NCBI GenBank assembly: GCA_963514095.1
Contig: OY741266.1
Coordinates: 7,034,522 to 7,098,521, forward strand
Length of the DNA: 64,000 bases
Direction of reading: 5' to 3'
Origin: Eutrigla gurnardus
Taxonomy: Eukaryota; Chordata; Actinopteri; Perciformes; Triglidae
In this document: piece after piece, positions 45,125-57,100 of the stretch
Numbering within the stretch: the first letter of the stretch is position 1
Layout of the letters: the number at the start of each line of letters is the position of its first letter
Position numbers and translations under genes: made by a program
The notes under the pieces: model-generated
Database searches by the model: none
What the model was told of the DNA's origin: nothing
What the model saw: only the letters and a program-made list of their open reading frames with translations

Positions 45125-48100
45125 GTGTAGTAGTAGTAACATTCACAGTAGTAGTAGTATTAACAGTAGACGTCCATGGTAGCAGGCACAGCCACAGCCA
45201 CGTTTAGATGGAAATTAAATTCACAAAAATGTTTTGTTGTGTGGGCGACCACATCTATGCGACTGAAAATGAGCATTTAATCAGCTGATATCTTTCAAAG
45301 CCGGTGTCGGAACACCATCGGCTAGGCCCTGTTGGTAGAAGCTGTGATTGGAAGGATTTTAGAATCAGTCAGGATTGGATCAGACAGTGGGTTGTACTGA
45401 TTAAAATTAATTTTGACAAGTAACCAGTTAAGTGCTGGGGACTTTGGGAGTTGTTGGGGACAGGGGAAAACTGGCTTGGAACGGTTAGGAATTATTAGAA
45501 TGCATTGGGACTAGTTGAGGTAGGTTGGGGTCATTTCAATATTCAGGTTGGAACGTGGTGGGACACTTTAGGACAGGTCTGGAGAGGCTGGGACTGTTGG
45601 GACAGAATGGGACAGTTATGGACTTGTGTGAACAGATTGGGAATCTCAAGACAGTTTCGAGAAGTTGGGACTGATTAGAACTGTTAGGACAGACATTTCA
45701 ACTGGGTGGAACATGGTGGGACACCATAAGCCAGGTCTGGACGGACTGGGACTGTCCATAGTTTTGGAGAAGTTTTTGGACAGAATGGGACACTTGGGAC
45801 TGGCTAGAACGGTGAGAGCGTGGTCAGGCAAGTTGAAGCAGGTTTGGGCAGGATGAGACCGACAAGACTTGACTCCAATATTGTGGAAATGGACTGGTTT
45901 GGTCAAGTTGGAGCAGGTATAGACATGTTTGGAGAAATCGGAACTAGTTGGAACACGTTACAACAACTTTTTGAAGACATTTCTCCTTTCATCCCAGAGG
46001 ACTACTTCAGCTCTAACTGTCTAGTGGGGAGTTCAGGTATTTAACTTCCTGTAGGGTATATAATACTTTGAGAAGCATGTGACTCCTGGACCCACCCAGA
46101 CCTCTAGTGAATGAGTGTTGGATGGGTCACCCATCCTGCTCCACATGAGTCAGGGTCACCCCTTTGTTCCCTGGGTCCAATGTTCCACGTTTTTCCCAAA
46201 AACAATGCCTGGTTGAAGTGGAAGTAGCAACCACACACTTGTGTCCTTGGAAGCTCTGTTTCCAGCACAGTCATCAGCTGTTCAAAGTCACAGATGACTT
46301 TTAGAGGTCGCCAATGGTGGCGTGTGATTCACCTTGTTGCACTTTTGACACTATGGAACACCTGGCGATAGTGTCCAATTGTGCGTTGGCCCATCAGGAC
46401 ATGGACAAGTGGAACAACGAAGCCATGCACATCCCCCAGCACCATTTCTTTTAAAAAAAGAAATTGTCCTATGTTCCCCAGTCACATACAAGCGGGGATC
46501 ATAGAACCTGAGGAACATAGGACCAGGGAACATAGGTACGCTAGGGACTGATCTGAGGACTGTAGTGTATGTGGCTGTGTTATACCACCTCATTCAAGAT
46601 GACAGAAGCCTCAACATTGAAATCTACAGGAAGCCCACACACATTGATCAGTACCTGCTTTGTGACTCCCACCACTCACTGAAACACAAGTTAGGGGTCA
46701 TCAGAACCCTCCAGCATCGGCCCAAAATGTACCCACAAGTACAGAGGGGAAGGAGAAAGAGCAAAACCACATCAGGAAAGCTCTAAAACTTGTGGATACC
46801 CAAACTGGGCTTTCATCAACAGAACAAAGAAACTCAGGAAGATGTTCAACAACAAGTCATGATTCTCAAAGAATTAACGACCCTACAAGAAGTTAAATAC
46901 CTAAACTTAATACTCCAACTTAAGAAGTTTTTTTGGATGAGAAGAGAAACATTTTCAGAAACCTAAAGTAAGTCCAGCTGTCTATGATAAAACTTCCAAA
47001 GATGATCATGACCTGGATGACTGAGAAACTTCACAGACAACAGATGAACAAGGGACTGGTTATAGGACATTGTCTGAAGAGGTTTGAATATGTGACCCCT
47101 GTCTGTCTGTCCCTGTCTTATTAAGCCTGCCGGTGTGATTTCATCTAACAGACTTTTGGTTTGAACTTTTACAGCTTTTAACACACAGTTGTATGGTTTC
47201 TTACAGTCTTAACATGTTGTTTTCCTGCCACACTCCACTGTGTACATTGCGTACCCATTCATGTACTTGTGCATGAGCAACTGTACCGTGCTGAAGCACA
47301 ACTCTTCCAACCGTGCCAGGACCGATACGCTACGGAGCACTCATGGTAAAAAAAAACGGACTTTGGGGTGAAACATGTTTGGGAACGGTACAGATTGCCT
47401 CCTGTCAGTGTGCCCTAAAGGTATTGGTTTATTGATGTGGGATTTTTTAAATGAACGGCCATGAACAAAGAATTTTGAGAAGTTAATGACTTGTTTTGTT
47501 AGAGGGGCGATGAATCATTTTAACTCCTCAGAAGTCTCCTCTTGATTTAACTTTGTTGTTTGTTCATGTTTGTTTTCATCCCTTTGTTTTACAACTTCTG
47601 TCTCATCTGTTTCTTCTCTTCAGCTGTGTTGCTTCAGGAAGTTGGTAAGCTGCTCTAATTTTTCCCTTTTCTGCCTTGCTGTGTTTGTCATTCTGTCTCA
47701 TGCTATGTTCACACCAAACGCAAAGCCAATTTTTCATGCAAAAATGCAAATAGACATGAATTTGTATTGGACCGCACAAATGATGTGAAGCATATGACAG
47801 GAAGCGTATTTGTATTTGCGTAATGTAAGAGTTGATATATTTTTACCCAAGCAGGAAATTTGCTTGATGCTGTGTCTAACCCGCCGGGCTTAAATTGATG
47901 AATCATTTGCTGATCAATATGAACAGCAACATAATTATATTGTGTAAAGTCAAATTACAAGTCCATGCACAGACGGGTTTGCGTGACAAGACTTCTGGGC
48001 GCGAATGAGGCAACATTTTTCAACAAATTAACGTATGACGCTCTGACACAAAGCCAATCAATTAAGATTCTCTTTGTGTCGTCACTTGTCAGTGAGTCAG

Positions 48101-51100
48101 TAATGGAGGCAAACACAGCGTAGCATCTGTGGTCTCCTGGTGCTCTACGATAGTATCTTCCGTTTTATACAGAGACCAAACCAAACTGAGTACAAACCAG
48201 AGACTGTCTTTTGTACAAATAACAAGGTCACTGCCGTATTTATATCGAGAGTGCTCCTTTTTTTCATAAAAAAAAAGACAACAAAACTAAATACCTGGGT
48301 TCAACCTTATTTTTAAAAAAGAGATCTTTGAGAGTTCCACTCCTTGGTTAAGGACCTTAAACTGGACCAAGGCCAGACAAAAACAATAAAGCGATCCACC
48401 ATGTTGAATGTTTTGATGAAGGGATGTCAAAAACATGCCTTTTGATTGGGCCGATACATGTACATGTCGGAAACGAAAATTCTGAAAACTCAGCCGCGGT
48501 CTGGAAAAATAAATAAATACAAATTCCGTTGCTGATGTGAACACTGCACACAGCATTGACTGGATACAAGTTTGAAAAATAATAGGACCATGCAATTTAA
48601 TTGCCAGAAAAATACATTTTAAATTTCATGTGCAAAGGTATTTTAATGGAGGCTAAAATCAGCTTTGCCTTTGGGATGGATTAAGCATTACTCGTTCAAC
48701 ATATTTTTGTATTATTTAAATGAAAAGGCCTATGACTGTAAAATCAGAAAAAAATGTCTTATTTCATATTTTCTTACCTTTTAGGTGGATTCGTCAAAAC
48801 AGGTGGGTGAACACAAACACTTTGTTTACACTGACTACTACACTGGGCCCGGTTTCCCGATAACTTCCACTCTTAGCGCGCTACGAAGACTCCTACGTTA
48901 TGACTTACCAAGGTTGTTTACCTCTATAGTCATGGTTCCCGAACGGTCTCTTAGGAGTCTTCTTAAGAAACACTCCTTACGTCGTACGTACACGGCGCTG
49001 TCCAGAAAGAAAGTTCGATGAGTTCATTAACATGATGTATACAATGGGCTTACAACCTCTCATCACACGCCCTAGCAGGATCACTACACACAGTGCTACT
49101 CTGATTGATAATATCTTTACTAACGTTACTGACACAGCAAGTGGACTCCTGATAAATGATATAAGTGACCACCTACCTATCTTTGCTATCTATGACTGCA
49201 AATTCACTGTGGGACAGACACCGAACAAAAACATATACATAAGGGTCAGAACTGAAGAAGGAATGAATACACTGAAAAATGAACTACTGATACAAAACTG
49301 GAAATTTTTTTACAATGAAACAGATGTGAATGATGCATATGATTCCTTTTTGCAAATATTTAAAACACTGTACGACAGACACTGTCCTGTGAAAAAGAGA
49401 CACCCAAATCGGAATAAGGAGCAGAAACCATGGCTCACAAAAACATTGATAAACGCAACGTTCATTAAATCAAGGACGGCCCAGTCAGAAGTGAGATACA
49501 AACGGTATAGAAACAAGTTAAACACTATCCTAAATGAACGCAAGAAAGAATATTACAGCAATTTACTAGCAGAAAACATGAAGTATACTAAAAAATTATG
49601 GGATATTCTAAACAACGTGACTAATAATAAAAGTAAAAAACCAAACTACCCCCCCTACTTCAAGTATAACAACATGCAGGAGGATAACCCGGAGGTCATA
49701 ACAAATAGATTCAACCAATTTTTTGTAAACATCGGGCCAGAGTTGGCGAATTACATTCCTGACTCACCCCTGCACTGGAGCCACTTTGATAAGGATGGAG
49801 ACAGAAATCCCAGCTCAATGTTTCTCACACCAGTGAAAGACACAGAGATTAGACACCTGGTCAACAAATGCGTAGCCAAAACTTCTACTGATGCTGACGA
49901 CCTGGACATGAGGCTTATTAAGAAAGTATTAGATGGAATCATTTCACCACTGACATACATTTTCAATCTGTGATTTCAAACCGGGACTTTTCCCACCAAA
50001 ATGAAAGTTGCCAAGGTTGTGCCACTGTTTAAGAATGGTGACACACACGAGTTTACCAACTACAGACCAATTTCAATACTGCCACAACTGTCAAAAATCC
50101 TAGAGAAGCTATTCAACAATAGGCTCGACAACTTCATCAACAAACATAAATTGTTATATGACAGCCAATACGGCTTCAGAAGGAACCATTCGACTGCCCT
50201 AGCTTTAACTGAGTCTGTGGAAATCATTACTGACGCCATTGACCAAAAACATTATTCCATAGGAATTTTCATAGACCTGAAAAAAGCATTTGACACCGTT
50301 AACCATGATATTTTAATAGCTAAACTGGAGAGATATGGCCTTAGAGGTGTAGAACTGCAGTGAGTCAAGAGCTATCTACACAATAGATCCCAATATGTCA
50401 AAATAAATGATAGCACATCGACTAGCTTGGACATAGTCTGTGGGGTCCCACAGGGGTCAGTTCTGGGTCCAAAGCTGTTTATGCTATACATAAATGATAT
50501 ATACAAAGTGTCAAATACTCTGAAATTAATATTATTCGGGGATGACACAAATATTTTCTGTTCGGGGAGTGACTTGAACCAACTTGTGGAAACAGTAAAT
50601 CAGGAAATGGCTAAACTTCAAGTGTGGTTTAATATAAATAAATGATCACTAAATCTTGGGGAAACTAAATACATGCTATATGGGAAAAGAGGCTGCAACA
50701 ACAGACCCAACATTCAAGTAAACAGAGTTAATATTGAGAGGGTCCGTGAGAATAAGGTTCTGGGATTGATTATCGATGACATGTTAAGTTGGAAGCCACA
50801 CATAACACAATTAAAAAGGAAGTTGGCCAGGAGTGTGTCCATACTTTGGAAAGTACAAAAAATACTAAATCAAAAAGCACTTCATCTGTTATACTGCGCA
50901 CTAGTCTCTCCACACCTGCAATACTGTGCAGAGGTGTGGGGACACACATATAAAGGCTCCACACAGCCCTTGTTAATTCTCCAAAAAAGAGCCTTGAGAA
51001 TCTTACACTATGCCAACTACAGGGCACACACAAATCAGTTATTTATCGAATCAAGAATACTCAAACTATATGAATTAATAAACTATCGCACAGTACAAAT

Positions 51101-54100
51101 GATGTACAAGGCTGCTAGAAAAAGCCTCCCTCACAACCTGCAAATACTCTTCCTAGAAAGAGAGGAGAGACACAGTCTTAGAGGGAACATGATTTTCAGG
51201 CAAAGGAAGGTACGAACTACGTTAAAATCCTTTTCCTTATTGGTCACAGGTGTTAGACAATGGAATGTGTTAGAAGAAGAAGTCAAAAAATTAGCAACAC
51301 TAAGTGTCTTCAAGAAAAAGTATGTAACTTCAACCGTTGACCGGTACAGATTATTGCATGAGAGTTGAAAAAGGTCACGAGACACGAATCAGCAGACATG
51401 GTGTTATGTCGGGATGGGAGCATAACTAATGAACATTCTGTACCCAAACAATAAGTTGAACCTGAGAAGCTTGTATGGTACGATGTCAGATGTACGTAGC
51501 AGGGAGTACAGCTCTCTGTACCACCTACTGCTGTAACATGTTATGTCAAATGTCACAAGTAAAAGAAAATGTTATGTCAAATGGAAAATGCTAAAGATAA
51601 GATAATATTATGATGACGATTTTATCCTGTGGGTAATGGGGGCGGGACTAGATAAGCCTTGGCTTCTCCCGCTTTCCCGTTCGGCCATGTGTTTTGTATT
51701 ATTTGAACAAAGTGTGATGATGATGATTTAACTGACATGCCCGAAATAAATAAATAAATAAATAAATAAAAAATAAAAAAATAAAGTGCTGAAATCGATT
51801 GCTCAAAGTTCGATTTTCCATTTCATGCGCTATTGCAGTGTTTGCGAATAAAACATTGCTAGAAATCCTTCTAGGCCTAAACATTTATTTAACCATGGTC
51901 GAACATACTACCATAGCCTATACTGACTTAAAAAAATATATAATAAATATAGAAACAGCGGAGGAGATTGAGCCAATTACATCCTTAATTACATGCGTAT
52001 TTGTTGCCGTTGTAGTCGAAACGTATGCAATATAGCCGCGCCGGTCAATATATCCATGGGATTGAAGTTGATCCTTATGAAATTATGTATTTCAACGGCT
52101 CCGAGGACGGCGACGTCTTTGGTTCAGCACGAGGATACGTTGTATCGCTGCCACAGTTTTGCCACCGTTCACAAGCGTCACCGGCGTCCATTTATGACAT
52201 TTTTTAATTGTTTGACGATGTGCCAATTTCTCAAATTGCTTGCAGGATTGTGCATGCCTTGACATTGACTAGGCCTAATGGGCTGATTAAATGACACTGT
52301 AATATACCTAGGCTACTTCTGAGGTTGAGGTAAAGCTTAGCCTTGTGATGAAATGCATGCGCATTTTATTTTTATTTACTTCATGAATGACTTAAAACCA
52401 TTGGTGAAACACAACACTGGCATTATGCAGTTCCATGCGCAGCGTGGATTTCTGGATTACCGTACAGTGGCGGCGACTAGTGTCAGGAGCTGAAACATCA
52501 CTACGGTAGAGCTAAGAAGGCTCGTGCTCCAGACCACTCTGACCAACGTATGACGTACGAAAGAGATTCGTAGCAAAGAACGGGGAAACAGGCAAAATGT
52601 TAAGTAGGAACTCTAAGTAGGGGTTACGAATGACGTAGCGTTAAGAAGGCTTTAAGAAGGCTTCGGGAAACCGGGCCCTGATTTCTAATGTTGTAATATG
52701 GGAACATATACTGTTGTTGATCTGAGTTAATTTTCCTGTTTGGCTTCTTAGCAGACAAGCAGCAGTATGGTAAGACATCTCTGAGTGGTGTAAATGTTTG
52801 CTTTCAAGTGTTTTGGCACTTAAAAATGAACTAAACCTGCTAGCTGCTAGTGGATTAGAATTAGTTTGGGTGAGGGTTTTACAGCATGAGTTGGTCACTC
52901 ATTTTCTGTGTTATGAATAAAGTTACTTGTATGTGCAGTGGGATCTCTGAGCACCTCGGTTGTATTTCCCAATTAATTCTCATTCCCATCTTTCCTTGAA
53001 CTCATGACGTTCCATCGAGGTCAAGGAGAAGTGGTTAGGAAATGACTCAGGTCCCAGACATCAGTTTTTGACAATTGCATGGCAGCCTGTCTCTCTCCCG
53101 GCTACCAAGCAGCTATCGTGAATATGATGCACATGATACAACAGAAGTAGTACAGACATTGAACTGTTCTCATTGGTCAAATGACTAGTACAAAAGAAAA
53201 TGGTGGTTGTTGTTAGTTGTGATGGTGACAACCAGACCCGGCTGCAGAAAAAAAAATTAAGGGGGGCATTACATTTTTTCAGGGGGGCAAACTTTTTCAA
53301 CCTACATTTTTGCTTCAGGCTGAACAATGGCTTCTTGACCACTCCTACAGTGCGGAGAAGTCATTTTCCTCTTACTAAAAAGGGGCAGTTCATCCCAAAA
53401 TCTAAAAATCAAACAAAGAAAATACTGTAGTGCTGTGTCCATTTATTCAACTGAAGCATTTATTCAAGAACAGCAACAAGGTTTGTGGCATTCAGATAGC
53501 ACCATACAGCTTCACTTCTACTGGAAACAGAAGCACTGACGTCAACCTGAACACTGAAGTAAACATTCATACTGGGAGCGGTAGCTACAGCAGCTAGGGA
53601 GCTACCTCTCCTAGCATGAATGTTTACTCCAGTGTTACTGTTGACTTCAGTGCTGACGTTTCCAGTAGAAGTGAATATCGCTGCTTCCTGCTCGCTCCCG
53701 TTCGGGTCCTCACTTCTTGTCCGCGTATTTTGGGGGGAAAAATATGGATATCCATACCGAACACCACAGCTAACTAGCGACTCTATGAGCAACTGCGACC
53801 ATGGACGTCTAGTACTAACAGCGTCCCTCTCATGAGTGACTCCGCCTCCCCAACACCTGTAATTGGCCAGCACGTTTGTTCGTTGATTGGATTGGTTGAA
53901 TTGTATCGACAAACCGAGATAGGAATAATAGAGAGTTGGCCACTCCGAGGTAAAAAATAAAACCCAAATAAAATAAACAGCTTCCAGCCCAGGGCGGGCA
54001 TGGCTGACTCTGTGGGCGGGCAATGCCTGCCCATGCCGCCGGGACTGGTGACACGTGGCTTTAAAGTGACGTCACGTGGCTGTAAAGTGATGTCACGGCT

Positions 54101-57100
54101 CACCAGGAAGAGAGAGGACGCAGCTCTGGAGACAGATGTTTTGGCTAGCTAGCTAGTTAGCTAGTTATGTAGTTAGCTTTTTAGCCTTGTATCTTGTCCT
54201 TCTCCAGGGAGGAGGAGGGACCATTAGACTCAGCCCAGCTGCTGTTCACCAGCCTGTTGCTCAGCTGATTTTCTGTAACCAGTGTAGCAATAAAGTTAAG
54301 GGTAGCTAGCCAGCTGCAGTTTGATTTACTGTTCTGCCAATTGTTCCGAACAAATTGATACAAACAAAGATATAAATGAAAAAAAAACATTAAAATGGCT
54401 GCTCTGTCAATCCTGCTACGTTGATTTGAAGGAAATGTTAAATGTCTCTGTTTTGTTTCTATGTACACATCAGCGCAGACAATGGCAGAGTCAGAGATTG
54501 AAAGAGATATTTTTTGTATGAAATTGCATTTGAAAATAATCCAATAATAATAATCACTGGATACTTTAACACTGCCCTTCAACTACTGCTGACCTCACAT
54601 ATCTGTGATGCGATAATGTCACTGGGTGACTCAGAGTCTGACCTTGTTAACGGCTGAGGCTGATGGGAAATCATCTCCTCCTGAAACACTCACAGATTCT
54701 GATGCTGGTGCTCTTCCATCCAGTCAGAAACCAGCAACAACAGATGGAAGTCGTCAGATTGAGTTATTTAGTGGTTGTGGTTGTTGTTGTTGTGGGTGGA
54801 GGCTGTGATCATCTCTGGTTCAGGTTCTGGTTTTGACATCTGGTCACCTGTTCAGGCAGAGACGTCTACAGGAAGGTCCAGGGCCGAGACCATCCCGCCC
54901 CTTCTGCCATCATCAGCATCACAGGTACGTCCATCCATCTGTTTGTCCACCCATCGGTCCATATTCATTCCTCTGTCCTGCCATCCATCAATCTGTCTTT
55001 TAGTCTTTGGTCCATCCATTTCTCCAGTCTGACTTTTACTATGCTATCACTTTTTCTGACTTTTCATTACATTTATAATGGCATCATAAAAGAAAGATTG
55101 TGTAGTGTATCAAAGATACTCATAAGTCCAGTTGTAATTAATATTCTAACATCTGCTGCATGTCATCCAGTATCGCTCCTTTATCTATTAGCACACAGTA
55201 TTAGCATCAATTAGTACACTGCTCAAAAAATTGAAGGAAATACTTAATCACACATCATATATTGATTAACTTATTATTCAAGTTGAAAATCTTTACTGAT
55301 GTACGTTGTTGAGAACAAAATGCTGTAGCCCTGTGATAGACTGGTTACCTGTCCAGGGTGTACCCTGCCATCGCCCAATGTCAGCTGGGATCGGCTCCAG
55401 CCCCCCCGCGACCCTGAATACAGGTTAAGCGGTTGATGGGTGATGGATGGACAAAATGCCATTACAACAGTCCAGAACCATCAACCCATCGAAGGCAGGA
55501 TTTAAAATCACGGTGAAACATTGAAATCTCAGGCTGATCCAACTGGTGCGAATTTCAACAGAGCAGCTCATCATGTGATTCAGTAGTGAATTTGGCCCTT
55601 TTCCTGGATGAACTCGCAACAAGTTCTTCTGGGGGATCTCCTCCCAGACCTGGATGAGGGCATCAGTGAGCTCCTGGAAAGTCTGTGGCGGTACTTGGTG
55701 GCGTCAAATGCATCGATACATAAAATCCCACAGGTGTCTGGACACATGAGGGTGAGCTCATCCTGGACCAGGAAGAATCCAGGGCCCACTGCACCAGGAG
55801 GAACCCAGGACCAACTGCACCAGGAGGAACCCAGGACCCACTGCACCAGGAGAAACCTGAAGAGTCGGAGGATGGTGTCCAGGAGGAACCCAGGGACCAC
55901 TGTACCAGCATATGGTCTGACAATCGCTCTGAGGATTTCATCCCGGTACCTAACAGCAGTCAGGGTACAGTTGGCTAGGACATGGAGGTCAGTGTGACGC
56001 TGCAAGGAAAGGCCTCCCCAGACCATCACTGACCCACCACCAAACCGGTCCTGCTGGATGATGTTACAAGCAGCATAACATTCACCACGGCATTGGTAGA
56101 CTCTTTCAGCCTGTCACGTGTGAACCTGTTCTCATCTGTGAAGAGAATGGGGCATCAATGGTGGACCTGCCAGTCCTGGAACTCCTCAATCGACAGTTGT
56201 TTTTATTGTCACACGCTTACTCTGTTCATATGCTGCCTACCAGTTTCTGTGTGTCTGTTGGGCATGGCGACACTTTAGAGTGTCACGGACATAACACAAA
56301 AAACACAACTTGGGCACCTTTTTTGACCTGACTGAAAGATGCTGGTGTTCTGTACGTGACCTTGTATCCTCTCTTGGCTGTAGGTCTGAATAGATGGTAG
56401 GGGACATACTGAGGAGCTTGAACGCAGGTCTCCCAGACTGCATTTTGGACTTCCTCAATAGTTATATTGATGGTGGGCCAGCGGATATCCCATTTCTAGA
56501 TTTACTTGTTATCCCCAACAGTTATGTATGTGAAAACACAGAAAGACTGCCCTCCTTTAAGGGGATGAATGATCTAAATTTTGCAACAGTTGAAAAAAAG
56601 GTTTTGTGCAGTGTTATTTTGATTTTGTACTCAAAGAGAGACTGAATACAAATTGGAGGACTAATTTTTTTAACGGCCAGAACCAGCCACCTTCATGGAG
56701 GGTATTGTATTATGTTCCCATTCCTAAATGTTCTGGTGACCTTCAGTGGTGTGTGCTGCATTGTGCCATGGCCACAAAGGCCTTTGTTGCAAAGTTGAGG
56801 CCTGATGTTTCTCCCCTGTGGAGGCTTTGTGATATAACATTGTTTTTATTCATGACTGAAACTGCTCTTTCTTTTTCAACTATTGGACTTAGTATTCTTC
56901 TTCAGGTTACTCTTTTTAAAATAATTGTTTATCCTGTGGGTCGAGTACTCCCAAAACAAGATGGAGTTGTGTACTTGATTGCACCTTTTTATTGGACAAG
57001 CATAACTGGCCATACGGAAGAGTAATATGTTGGAGGAGGGCCAAAGTGTGAAATGAGTGGACATGTTTAAAGTGTTAGTGGAATCAAGGGTCAGAGTTGA

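Larger units (their letters stand above)
48846..52677. mobile_element. Inverted-repeat DNA element (GGCCCGGTTTCCCGA ends) carrying a LINE
   Basis: Begins GGCCCGGTTTCCCGATAA and ends with the complement of GGCCCGGTTTCCCGAAGC, flanked by CTG on both sides (48843-48845, 52678-52680). The termini look PIF/Harbinger-like, but the superfamily is inferred only. A LINE (about 49020-51804) occupies most of it. The remaining interior (51815-52650) shows no recognisable transposase. Confidence 0.75.

Noticed and set aside
45646..45906. Minus-strand frame rich in Pro/Ser
   Set aside because: Lies in the gggacagttt-type minisatellite; open by composition only.
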